52,446 nucleotides of DNA, taken from Fluviirhizobium alvei (GTDB lineage: Bacteria > Pseudomonadota > Alphaproteobacteria > Rhizobiales > Rhizobiaceae). The position numbers and the translations under genes are program-made. The DNA is taken from contig NZ_JAUOZU010000024.1 in NCBI RefSeq assembly GCF_030551875.1, positions 1 to 52,446 of the forward strand. The letters are read 5' to 3'. Of this stretch, positions 37,451 to 47,300 are shown piece by piece (within the stretch, counting starts at the first letter, position 1; every line of letters begins with the position of its first letter). The notes below the pieces were generated by a model. That model was not told the DNA's origin. It searched no databases and was given only the letters and a program-made list of their open reading frames with translations.

Positions 37451-38062
37451 TCACCACTTGCATTCTTCGCGCAATGGTTTGATGGCGTCGTCAATTCCAG
37501 TGATATCGAATTCAGCGGTAACTGGGCTGCTGCCAAAAGGCGTAAACTTCACGATGAATTTCTTCCCGCCCAAGGCCTGCTTGATGAACGGTATTGCGCT
37601 GGATCCAGACCAAAGCCCAAGCGCTCTGCTGTCCGTCGATTGATCCATCTCCACAGATCGTGCCGGATGTTGGTCAATACGATAATCAACTGTCCCATAG
37701 CCTGGGATATTTGACACCATCTGGCACTCTGAGCTGACCATAACGGAAGTTCGATTGTCAGCACACCGAAGGTTCAAGAATACCTTGCTCTGGCGTCCAA
37801 ACGAGCATGTGACGATATCTTCGGACTCAACTGACATGAACACGAGCTTTTTGTCAGTGAGCTTCGATACCTCATTTTGCACCACCCACTTGGTGGACTG
37901 TGCTGGCGTCACAACTTCAACGGTTGGGGTTCGTCCACTCTGTTTGTCGTAGCAGGACAGGCGATCAAGATCATGTTCAACCTTCGCACAATCTGACGGT
38001 TGAGCGACTGCCGACCCCGCGCAGACAGAACCAATGAATACAAAAATAGCAGCAAAACGCAT
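37451..38062 (-). CDS. periplasmic VasI-like protein (moron)
   Basis: A 203-residue protein starting after GGAGGATAGA. Signal peptide MRFAAIFVFIGSVCAGSAVA, then QPSDCAKVEHDLDRLSCYDK and SGRTPTVEVV. The 'C..I..DLDRL.CYDK' and following beta-rich region (KWVVQNEVSKLTDKKLVFMS) match the type VI secretion-associated VasI family, which also occurs as stand-alone phage and bacterial proteins. Encoded opposite to the tail genes, right before the tape measure. Envelope role inferred. Confidence 0.8.
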   Translation of the reverse strand: MRFAAIFVFIGSVCAGSAVAQPSDCAKVEHDLDRLSCYDKQSGRTPTVEVVTPAQSTKWVVQNEVSKLTDKKLVFMSVESEDIVTCSFGRQSKVFLNLRCADNRTSVMVSSECQMVSNIPGYGTVDYRIDQHPARSVEMDQSTDSRALGLWSGSSAIPFIKQALGGKKFIVKFTPFGSSPVTAEFDITGIDDAIKPLREECKW

Positions 38063-38117
38063 TCTATCCTCCGTTGCAAAAACGCGAGGACGATAGCCAA
38101 CCAATTTGCAAAGGTAA

Positions 38118-40172
38118 ATGGCGATGGACGTTGCAACACTTGGCCTTGCCGTTGATAGTAGGCAGGTTGAAAATGGTTCAAAGGCTCTCAATGACCTGAC
38201 AAATTCAGCCATGAAGGCAGAAGCAGCGGCAAATGGTGTTTCATCTGGAACAAAGAATGCCTCTACGGCTGCGGCTGCGATGACGGCTAACGCAAGCAAC
38301 GCTGCGCGCGCCCTTGATATGGAATCTAGGTCGGCCCAAAACGCTACGCGCTCGATCATCGCTCATGGTTCCGCTGCGAAAACTGCTGCTTTGAACGTCG
38401 GGAACCTGGCGGCCCAGTTCCAAGATATTGGGGTGACATTGGCTATGGGGATGTCACCACTCCAGATCGCGCTTCAGCAAGGAACCCAGATGGCCGCAGT
38501 CATGGGGCCGATGGGGGCTGCCGGAGCCGTGCGTGCCCTTGGCGCTGCATTCATCTCCATTTTCTCGCCTATGTCACTTTTGACAATTGGCCTTGTGACA
38601 GCCGGAGCCGCCGCCGCACAATACTTTTTTGGCATCGAGACGAGTGGGAGCGGCGCAAACGATGTCATCGAAAAGCAGTCACAGCTTATCGGAAAGGTGG
38701 CAAATGACTGGGACCAAGCCACACCGCGCTTGAAGGCGTACGCTGATGAACTGGAGCGGGTAAGAAAGGCAAATGACCTCAGAAGCGCAGGCGAAGTCGC
38801 TGCAAAGGCAGAAACGACAAAGGTCGAAGATGTCCTAGGCCTGATAAATCAGCAATATACCTCTGCAATACGGAATCTGCGGACTTATGGCGATGAAGGC
38901 AGCGCCGTTGCCAACTCGCTCGCGTCTGCGTTCGGTGATCTCCAGGTAAAGATCTCTGACGGAACAGCCACAACCAAGGATCTCGTTGACGCGCAAAACG
39001 CGATGGCATCTGCCGTCAACACATTTGGCATTCCGTCCGTAATAGAATTGCGGGCTGTATTTGATGAACTTGTTCCCAGCATCAATGCCGCGATTGCCGC
39101 AGCTGGAGGATTCCGGGCAGAGGTTTCGGCAGCACTGTCCCAACAGATGTTTGCGAAAAACCTTGGCAACTCCACTTTGCCGTCTCTTGATCCACTCGGC
39201 TTTATCAATGCTGACAGAGATCAGACTGCACGTGCAAATGCAACAAAATCTCAGACGCAGATCGCTGCAGAAGCCGCGGCTCGTCTTGCTGCACGTGCAA
39301 GCCGCTCTGGCGGTGGCGTATCTGAAATAGAGCGTCAAAAAGAGGCTGTAACAGATCTTATCTCACAGCTTGAATATGAGCAGTCTATTGTTGGTAAAAG
39401 CGCCCAAGAGCAGGCGAAAATGAATGCAATCCGTCGGGCTGGCGGTGCCGCAACGGAAGAGCAGAAAAAGAAAATTGAAGACATAATCGACGCAACATAT
39501 CGAGAAAAAGAGGCAATAGAAAATGCCAAGGAGGCCCTTGAAGACGCGAAGAGCGCGACAAAAGGGTTCCTGTCTGACCTGCGATCCGGCCTGATGGATG
39601 GCAAAAGCTTCTGGGAGTCTTTCGGTAACGCGGCGATGAACGTTCTCGACAAGATCATCAGCAAGGTCGAAGACGAGCTTGTAGACGCTCTTTTTGCAGC
39701 CAGCGGCACATCGAGTTCAAGCTCCGGTGGATTTCTCGGCATGCTCTTTGGCGGCATCGGGAAACTCTTCGGTTTCGCGTCTGGTGGTTATACCGGCGCC
39801 CGGTCGGCCTCGGCTGTTGCTGGCGTTGTCCATGGCGGCGAGTATGTCTTTTCCAAGCGTGCCACCGATCGCATTGGCGTCGGCAATCTTGAGGCGATGC
39901 ACCGGTCTGCCAAGGGCTATGCATCAGGCGGATATGTCGCGCCTATGCCGGCAAACCAGAATGGCAGCGGATCGCGCAACGATGTCCTGCATGTCAACGT
40001 CGGACTGAAGAGGGACGCCGCTCTCAACATCATGCCAGACGTTGAGGTCGTGGCAGAAAGAAAGGTCGCAAGCGCAGCTCCGCAAATCGTCAAGGCAGCA
40101 AGTTCTCGTGTGGTTCCGACTATGTCGCAGTACCAGATGCAGAAGCAGGGACGGGATTATAGGCTGGCATGA
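38118..40172 (+). CDS. tail tape measure protein
   Basis: A 684-residue protein. N-terminal MAMDVATLGLAVDSRQVENG and Ala-rich helices, hydrophobic stretches at about 120-175 (GPMGAAGAVRALGAAFISIF), a long coiled region (about 400-490), then SFWESFGNAAMNVLDKIISK and FASGGYTGARSASAVAGVVH, the usual tape measure end. It sets tail length and may pass into the host membrane. An alternative ATG two codons later has a better spaced ribosome site. Confidence 0.9.
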   Translation: MAMDVATLGLAVDSRQVENGSKALNDLTNSAMKAEAAANGVSSGTKNASTAAAAMTANASNAARALDMESRSAQNATRSIIAHGSAAKTAALNVGNLAAQFQDIGVTLAMGMSPLQIALQQGTQMAAVMGPMGAAGAVRALGAAFISIFSPMSLLTIGLVTAGAAAAQYFFGIETSGSGANDVIEKQSQLIGKVANDWDQATPRLKAYADELERVRKANDLRSAGEVAAKAETTKVEDVLGLINQQYTSAIRNLRTYGDEGSAVANSLASAFGDLQVKISDGTATTKDLVDAQNAMASAVNTFGIPSVIELRAVFDELVPSINAAIAAAGGFRAEVSAALSQQMFAKNLGNSTLPSLDPLGFINADRDQTARANATKSQTQIAAEAAARLAARASRSGGGVSEIERQKEAVTDLISQLEYEQSIVGKSAQEQAKMNAIRRAGGAATEEQKKKIEDIIDATYREKEAIENAKEALEDAKSATKGFLSDLRSGLMDGKSFWESFGNAAMNVLDKIISKVEDELVDALFAASGTSSSSSGGFLGMLFGGIGKLFGFASGGYTGARSASAVAGVVHGGEYVFSKRATDRIGVGNLEAMHRSAKGYASGGYVAPMPANQNGSGSRNDVLHVNVGLKRDAALNIMPDVEVVAERKVASAAPQIVKAASSRVVPTMSQYQMQKQGRDYRLA

Positions 40173-40876
40173 GCACCTTCATTCATTGGCCGCTCGGCCT
40201 GCTGACACCGGAAAGCATCGCTCCTGTGATCGTTCCGTTCACTCGGTCAGGCGGACGCTCTTTGGGCGGCGTCGAGCCGGTGACGCGGACGGATCTCGGC
40301 TATTGGGAAATCGCCTATGGCAATGTCCCGGTAATCGGGACCGCGAAAGAGCGGACATGGAACGCCATAGCTGCCATTCTTTCAGGCCGCTCAGGGCTTA
40401 TTGTCGTGCCATTGGCAGGCAATGCTGCGCAGCCATATGCTTCCGACGAATATGAGCTCCCAAGCACCCTGACGCATTCGGACGGCTCCACGTTTTCGGA
40501 CGGGACCGGCTATCGGCAGGGTGCGATTTCAATCCGAAGCGCTGGCGCTGCTGCCGAGATCGGCGCGACGACAATGCGCCTTCGTGTCGATCGTGGCAGC
40601 CTCGATCTTGCCGGGGCGCGGTTTTCTTACAAGCACGCGCTTTACCAGATCGGGCAGGTGCTTTCGGTCTCAGGCAAGGTCGTGCAGGTGACGATCACGC
40701 CGTCGATTGCCGCGACAATCCCGCTGGATTCATCGCTGGAATTCGACAACCCAACCTGCCTTTGCCACCTTGCCGACGATCGCGGCATGGACGGCGGCTA
40801 CAATGCGGATGGGTTTGAGCAGCGGTCTGTCACGTTCCGGGAAGCGACCGACTATTGGTCGTCGCTGGTGGCGTGA
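40169..40876 (+). CDS. tail tip protein (DUF2460-like)
   Basis: A 235-residue protein following the tape measure by ATGA. Two similar halves, WEIAYGNVPVIGTAKERTWN and ISIRSAGAAAEIGATTMRLR, then a beta-rich end. Position between tape measure and DUF2163-like protein fits the distal tail proteins of gene transfer agent-like tails. The base composition shifts to higher GC from here on. Confidence 0.7.
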   Translation: MSTFIHWPLGLLTPESIAPVIVPFTRSGGRSLGGVEPVTRTDLGYWEIAYGNVPVIGTAKERTWNAIAAILSGRSGLIVVPLAGNAAQPYASDEYELPSTLTHSDGSTFSDGTGYRQGAISIRSAGAAAEIGATTMRLRVDRGSLDLAGARFSYKHALYQIGQVLSVSGKVVQVTITPSIAATIPLDSSLEFDNPTCLCHLADDRGMDGGYNADGFEQRSVTFREATDYWSSLVA

Positions 40877-41445
40877 TGATCAGGTCTTTGCGTATTCTTT
40901 GCGAGATCCAGTTTCCGGGCCAGACGGTGCGGCTCTGGGATGGATCTGGCCGGCCATTCATGGATGCTGACGGCAATATCTGGCGGGCTGCACGTCTCAA
41001 TGAAGAGGCGATCGACCAGATTGAAAGCGCGATCAATGCTGAATCGTTCACGGTTGCTTTCACGATCTCCGGTATCGACAGCGCGATTTTCAGCACCGTA
41101 TGGGCTGATTATCAGGCCGGGACGATCGTCGGTTCGCGGGTGCGGTTTCTGATTCAGCCGCTCGATGATTTTGAACAGCCGGTTGGCGATCCTGACATCT
41201 GCTTTACCGGCGGGATCGACAATTTTTCGTTCGATGAAACAGCAGCCGACGACGGCAAGCAGTTCACAATTTCGGTCGAAGTGACGAACCGGTTTGCGCT
41301 GATTGCGCGGCCCTCCGGCTCTGTTCTTTCGGATGCGGACCAGAAGGCGCGTTCGGCTGTCATCAATCCCGGCGCCAATCCGGATCGGTCCTGCGAGCGG
41401 ATCCCCGGCCTTGTCGATAAATCGATCCGTTGGCCTGTTTGGTGA
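40876..41445 (+). CDS. tail tip protein (DUF2163-like)
   Basis: A 189-residue protein starting in TGATG. MIRSLRILCEIQFPGQTVRL, MDADGNIWRAARLNEEAIDQ, and FALIARPSGSVLSDADQKAR. Matches baseplate hub-like proteins found next to NlpC/P60-type peptidases in alphaproteobacterial siphophages. TGATG overlap with the next gene. Confidence 0.7.
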   Translation: MIRSLRILCEIQFPGQTVRLWDGSGRPFMDADGNIWRAARLNEEAIDQIESAINAESFTVAFTISGIDSAIFSTVWADYQAGTIVGSRVRFLIQPLDDFEQPVGDPDICFTGGIDNFSFDETAADDGKQFTISVEVTNRFALIARPSGSVLSDADQKARSAVINPGANPDRSCERIPGLVDKSIRWPVW

Positions 41446-41840
41446 TGAACGAGACGCTTGCCGCGTTTCTCGCGGCACAGGATGGCAAAGGCTGGCAGCC
41501 TGGGAAAAACGATTGCTGCCTTTATCTCGCCGCCTGGGCAATCTGGCTCGGTCATCGTGATCCGGCGCAGCATCTGCGCGGCACATACGACGATGAGGCC
41601 GGTTATCTGCGGATCATCGAGGAAGCCGGCGGGATAGCGGCGCTTGTTGGTGATTGCGTCCAGCGGATCGGAGGGCGCGCGATTGCGAGGCCAAAGGTCG
41701 GGGCAATCGGCATTGTCGGATCAAGGCTGAAATCATCCATGCAGTTCGGGGCGATCGCAACGCCTGACGGCTGGTCGGTTCTGACTCATGCCGGGCAACG
41801 CATAGTTTGCGCTCCGGCGCTGAACATCTGGGAAATCTGA
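41445..41840 (+). CDS. NlpC/P60-like tail protein (DUF6950)
   Basis: A 131-residue protein. GKNDCCLYLAAWAIWLGHRD has the 'W..GxxDCxLFxADW' Cys motif of DUF6950/NlpC-P60; LHA-like His in VLTHAGQRIVCAPALNIWEI. Such small proteins sit before the J-like gene and may cut peptidoglycan during entry or be an inactive structural relative. Confidence 0.8.
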   Translation: MNETLAAFLAAQDGKGWQPGKNDCCLYLAAWAIWLGHRDPAQHLRGTYDDEAGYLRIIEEAGGIAALVGDCVQRIGGRAIARPKVGAIGIVGSRLKSSMQFGAIATPDGWSVLTHAGQRIVCAPALNIWEI

Positions 41841-41841
41841 T

Positions 41842-44280
41842 ATGGCGCAAATGCTGATCGGCAGTCTGTCGATGCTGCTCTTTCAAGGCGGGGTTTCGCT
41901 CGGGCTTATCACGCCGCTTGCGACCGGTCTTGTCTATGGCGGGTTGGCAGCGCTTGCCTATGGCGCCCAGATGTTGCTCAACCGGACATCGGTTCCGCAG
42001 CCGGAGGATGGCAACTACAATCTCCGGCAGCCGGTTCCTAGCCTCGCCTTCGTGCTTGGTCGGGTGAAAAAGGCTTCTGACTATATGTTCCTTGAGCAGA
42101 CCGGTGGCGATGCCTATCATGTGCTTTGCATAGCAGGGCACCGGATTGACGGTTTCGTTCAGCATTACCTGCACGACGAAGCCGTGACGCTGAATGAAGG
42201 GGGCGGCGTGATCAGCCCCGACCATTTCGTTCAGGACGGGTTCGAATATGTCAACATCAAATACCGGCTCGGGCTCAATTCCAGCACGGCCTATGCTGAC
42301 CTGATCACAAAATTTCCGACCGTCTGGAGCCTCGATCATCGCGGCGACGGGCTTGCGACCGTGCGCATGGTCGTAAACCATGTTTCGGCGGAAAGCTTCC
42401 AGAGCGTCTATCCGGCGGGAATGCCGCAACATTCGGCGGTTGTGGATGGCATGCGGCTCTATGACCCGCGCAACGAGGCTTCGAGCTTTTCGACCAATAT
42501 CGCGCTTTTCCGGTTCTGGCATCTGACAAGCCCGGTTGGCGGCAAGTTGGGACGCGATGACCTCTATCTTCCGGAATGGCAGAATGCTGCCGATGTCAGC
42601 GACCGGATCATTTTGAACCGCGATGGTGTCGAGGAGAACCTCTATCACGGTGGCATGTGGTTCCGGGCGGAGAACAATCCTGTCGATGTTGGCCGCATCA
42701 TGGACCAGGCGGCGGAGCTGGTTGTTTACGAACGGCCTGACGGTCTGGTTGGTGTGCATGCCGGCGAATATGTGCCGCCGACAATCCGCCTCACGGAAAA
42801 GGATATTGTCCAGATCCAGTTCGACGCAAACAAGCGTGTAGCCTCAACCGTGCTTGCCGTGCGCGGCCAATGGACCAACCCGCAGAACCGTTATTCGACA
42901 GCGGATGCGGCGATCTGGGGTGATCCTTACATCGGGGAAGACACCGAGCGCACGAAGACGATCCAGAACCAGTGTGTGCAATCGCACAACCATATGCAGC
43001 GGCTGCAGAAAATGGCGATGGAGCGGGCGAATGCGCCGCGTGTTTCCGTGCTTGCCCATTATGAGGCCGCGCGGGCAGTTCGCAGCAAGCGTTTCGTAAA
43101 GATCCATATGCCGCCTTACCTCGACGAGGCGATCGTTGAAATCGTCTCGTCGCCGAAACTTTCGCTACGCAACCTGACGATCGAATTCACCGGCATCGTC
43201 TGGTCAAGCGTGCCTTATGCATTCGACGCCGCAACGGAAGAGGGAGAGCCGCCGCCGGTAGTCGAGCCCGTGCCTGACGATGAGGTTCCGCAGCCGGAAG
43301 ATTTCGCGGTCGAGATCAAGACCGAGAGCGTTGGCGGCGGTGTATCCGTCGTCTATGGCCTCGCGACATGGACGGTTGTTGATGACGAATTCATTTATGA
43401 GCTTGGATGGCGCGCGACGAGCGGCACCGACACCGAGTGGAAGAGCGCCTTTTCGCAGGCCGGCGACATCAACCTTCGGTCGGCTTACCTCAAGGATGCG
43501 TTCGCCTATGAATTCCGGCTGCGGACCTGGGCTTTCGGGACTGCTTCGCCTTGGGTCTATCTGCCAGACCCGATCGTCGTCTATGCCGACACGGTCGCGC
43601 CGCCGGCTCTGCGATCCTTCGCGCTTGCATCGCCCGTTGCCGCGCCTGGCTATGCGACCTTTGAAATCAAGACGCCGAAAACAACGCATCTCTACAAGGT
43701 CAAGCTTTTCCGCGTTGCAGCCGGTGCGGCATTCGACCCGGACACCGATTCTGTTCTTGATGAGGTCTATGTCCAGCCAAGCTTGACTTATGGCTATACG
43801 GACGGTGACGACAGCGTGACCGACGTTATCAGCAACGGGGTCTTTGCATCCGACACGGTGTGGACGAAGGGAACCGGCTGGTCGATCGGAAGCGGAAAGG
43901 CGACGCATGCGGTCGGAACCACATCGCAGCTGACGCAAGGCGCGGCCCTGACGATCGGTTCGAACTATCGCTACGGCTTTGTTGTTTCCGATTATGTCGC
44001 CGGATCCATCAATTTCCGCTTCCAGGGCGGAACGACCGTTGCCGGTGCTGCTGCCAGCAGCAACGGTTTCAAGTTCGGAACCATGACCACAGTCACGGGA
44101 AACAACGTCGCGGCCATGAACGCGACGGCCTCTTTCGACGGTTCGGTCGATAATGTGGTTGCCTTCATTCCGACCGCCGATTCCGCGCCGGCTGGCGCTT
44201 ACGACTATTACGCCGTGCCGGTGAATGCCTCCGGCCTGCCGGGCCCGACATCCGGGCCTGTTTCGGTCAACATTGCCTAA
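41842..44280 (+). CDS. tail tip attachment protein (J-like)
   Basis: An 812-residue protein. The N-terminal hydrophobic start (MLIGSLSMLLFQGGVSLGLI) precedes YNLRQPVPSLAFVLGRVKKA, then hub domains to about residue 460. FNIII-like segments follow (PDDEVPQPEDFAVEIKTESV, WTVVDDEFIYELGWRATSGT), and a C-terminal carbohydrate-binding-like beta domain. It caps the tail and probably contacts the primary receptor. The GC content is high. Confidence 0.85.
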   Translation: MAQMLIGSLSMLLFQGGVSLGLITPLATGLVYGGLAALAYGAQMLLNRTSVPQPEDGNYNLRQPVPSLAFVLGRVKKASDYMFLEQTGGDAYHVLCIAGHRIDGFVQHYLHDEAVTLNEGGGVISPDHFVQDGFEYVNIKYRLGLNSSTAYADLITKFPTVWSLDHRGDGLATVRMVVNHVSAESFQSVYPAGMPQHSAVVDGMRLYDPRNEASSFSTNIALFRFWHLTSPVGGKLGRDDLYLPEWQNAADVSDRIILNRDGVEENLYHGGMWFRAENNPVDVGRIMDQAAELVVYERPDGLVGVHAGEYVPPTIRLTEKDIVQIQFDANKRVASTVLAVRGQWTNPQNRYSTADAAIWGDPYIGEDTERTKTIQNQCVQSHNHMQRLQKMAMERANAPRVSVLAHYEAARAVRSKRFVKIHMPPYLDEAIVEIVSSPKLSLRNLTIEFTGIVWSSVPYAFDAATEEGEPPPVVEPVPDDEVPQPEDFAVEIKTESVGGGVSVVYGLATWTVVDDEFIYELGWRATSGTDTEWKSAFSQAGDINLRSAYLKDAFAYEFRLRTWAFGTASPWVYLPDPIVVYADTVAPPALRSFALASPVAAPGYATFEIKTPKTTHLYKVKLFRVAAGAAFDPDTDSVLDEVYVQPSLTYGYTDGDDSVTDVISNGVFASDTVWTKGTGWSIGSGKATHAVGTTSQLTQGAALTIGSNYRYGFVVSDYVAGSINFRFQGGTTVAGAAASSNGFKFGTMTTVTGNNVAAMNATASFDGSVDNVVAFIPTADSAPAGAYDYYAVPVNASGLPGPTSGPVSVNIA

Positions 44281-44319
44281 GCGCCACGGCGCGCAACATC
44301 CGAAAATCTGGAGATACCC

Positions 44320-47300
44320 ATGGGAAGCGTGACAGACGCCTTCAACGAAATCTATCGCGACTTTGTGACCGACGGCGTCGGATCTTCTGGTGAGCATGAG
44401 CCACGAAAGGCCGATATCCGCACGATCGGATCAACGATCGAAAGCTATGTCGCGGCCAATGGCGGCGGCGGGTCCGGTTCCAGTCTTCAATATAAAGACG
44501 CCGTGCGCGTTTTCGTGACGACGAATGTCAACGTCTCGACCGGGCTCGAGAATGGCGATACGCTTGACGGGGTGACGCTGGCGACCGGCGACCGTGTGGC
44601 GCTGGGCGGGCAGACCAATGCGGCGCAGAACAGCGTTTGGGTGGTGGTGGCATCGGGTGCGGCTTCGCGAGCATCCGACATGACTGCTTCCGGCCACGAC
44701 CTCGCGACGGTCTATGTGCTCGAGGGAACGAATGCCGGCAAGCGCGTGACCTATGTTCCGCGCACGGATGGAACGATCGTTATCGGAACCACCGAATTCG
44801 ACGCTGTCGTGACGGCGAAGGAAGACTCGACCGTCACCATTCAGCAGGTGATCGGCGCCAATTCGACGCCGGCCACCGGCACCGATACGAGCAACGATGT
44901 CGTGCGCGTGTGGGGCGCGGCGGTGACCTATGACGGGTTCATCAACCGCTTCCGTATTTTCGCCAATGCGGATGGTGAGGTGCGGCTGCGCCGGTTTACC
45001 AAATCGGGCGATACTTTCACGCAGGTTGGCGGTGATATCTCGCTTTCCGTCGTGGCCGGTCTCAACACATTCACCCGCTCTTCCGGCGCGTTGCCGCTGA
45101 TCGAGGTCAATGCCGGTGAGTACCTTGGCGTTTACAACCGCAATGGTTCGGCGCTTGCCTACAAGACGGAAACCGGAATCGGCTGGTATAGCGGCGACGG
45201 AAACGTTACGACATTCACCGACTCCACGCTTTCGACGGCGCAGACTCTGCAATGCGATTTCCGGATCGAGCAGAAGCCGGACAACATTTTTGATGAAAAG
45301 CTGGACGATCTCGACAGTCTGATTGGCCGTGGCCAGCAGACGATTGGCCTCGGTCGCGGCCTGACGCCGGATACGGCTTCTGGGTGGGTGGCGAAAAATA
45401 CGTTCATCTTCCGCAACCCTGTGATCAAATCTGGCCGCGTGCAGCAGATGCGCATTGGCTGCTCCAGCGCCGGCACATTCTATTTCAAGCGGTTCACCAA
45501 ATCCGGCGACACCTTCACCCAGGTCGGAAGCGATATCCCGATCCAGATCGGCAACGGGGATATCATTCTCAATGACGCCGATCTGCCGTACATCGAGGTC
45601 AATGCCGGTGAATATCTCGGGTTCTACCGTGGCAATGCCGGCATCGTTTTCAATTCCGACGCGGCTTATGCCTCCGATCCGTGGTATGCGGCTTCGCCGG
45701 CCGGGAACGTTTCGACGCTCACCGATGCCGACACGACGAGTTCGTTTATCCAGATGCGCATCCACGTCCAGATGGGCGGGATAAGCGGGGTCAACAAGCG
45801 TCTCGACCTGATCGAAGACTCGCTCTCCTCGGAAGTGCGGGTCGAGGAATATTACAATGAGACGGTGATTTCCGCTTCGCTTGTCGAAGACGGGCTTGTC
45901 GCCGCCGTCAATGTGACGACCAATCGCGACGGCACCGAGGCGACCTATTCCAACAGCGTGACATTCACTGCCGCAAGCGTCGGAACGATCCGTTACGATC
46001 TGCTTTATCTCGACGGGCAGGCCGGGACTTTCGGCATCATTGCCGGCACCGAGCGCGCCAATGACCCAACCTACTTTGCCGCGGCAAACACCAACTCGAA
46101 ATACATCCCGATCTTCCGCGTTCGAGTGACCGATACCGCGCTTGTTGCTTTGCCGCTGTGGCGGCTTGCCGATGGGGTTGATCGCTCGGTGCAAAATCAG
46201 GTGATGCTTGACCGGGCACGCAACCGTGGCCTGTTGCGGCGCTTTCGGGACAAGGTGGCGCGCGGCGAGGCGGTGCGCATTGTCGGCTTTGGCGATTCGA
46301 TCACGGCAATTCAGAATGCAGACCCGTCCGCTTCGACGCCGAACGGGGTGAACCGCGATGTTGCGACCAAGACCGATGGGTATCTGACGCCGAAATATGG
46401 TTCCGATGTTCTGTCGGCGCAGACGCTTTACACGTCAAGCACGCTCGGTCGCGGCAATGATGGCGGCGGCTCGATCCATACTCGGATCGGATTCAACTGG
46501 TCGCTGGTGGCCGACCTCGAGGCGCGTGGCTACGTGCTGGGATCGACGCTGTTTTACGACAATTTCGGGCGCGGTGGCAAAAGCTCTGCCGATGCCGTGT
46601 CCGGCGGCGTGGCGACGTCCTGGACGACGGATGCGGCTGCACTGGCCGGCGATCTCGTCGTTGTGGCGCTCGGCATGAACGAACGCGGCGACAGTGCCAC
46701 CGAGGCGCGCATGGCCGTGGTGATCGACACGTTCCTTGCCGCAGGCTCCGATGTCGTGGTTATGGGGGTTCCTCGCCCGCGCTCCGGCACGCTTGCCGAC
46801 TGGCAATACACAAACCGCGTGCTGGCCCGGGTGGCCGCCTACAAGGGCGTTGCCTTCATCAACCCCGCATCGATCGCTGATGACCGGTTCATTCAGGCGC
46901 TCGGCTTCACCAGCGCAGATATCTGCGAGTCCAACGGCTCGAACCATCCCGGCATTCGCGAACTGGCCCGCTATGGCGAGCAGTTGGTTGCGCATGTGCT
47001 GGGCGAAATCGACACATATGTGCCGCAGAAGCGAACGATGCGGACGGACCTCAACCTGTTTGTTGACCCGGCCGACCGGACGAAGCAGCTTGAGTTCATC
47101 ATTTCAGGCTTTTCGACGGCGACGAAACGCCAATACACGTTCCCGAATGCAAGCGGGATCTTGGGAGACCTGACCTCAACGCAGACGTTTTTTAACAAGA
47201 CCCTCCCAGACAATTCGACCTATTTCCGCGATAACTCCGATCTCACGAAGTTTGGACAATTCGAGCTTTCCGGCATTTCAACATCCACAACCAGAATTCT

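Noticed and set aside
41614-46194. Several long minus-strand frames opposite tail tip and fibre genes
   Set aside because: High-GC codon usage on the plus strand opens the complementary frames; plus-strand products are recognisable tail proteins.
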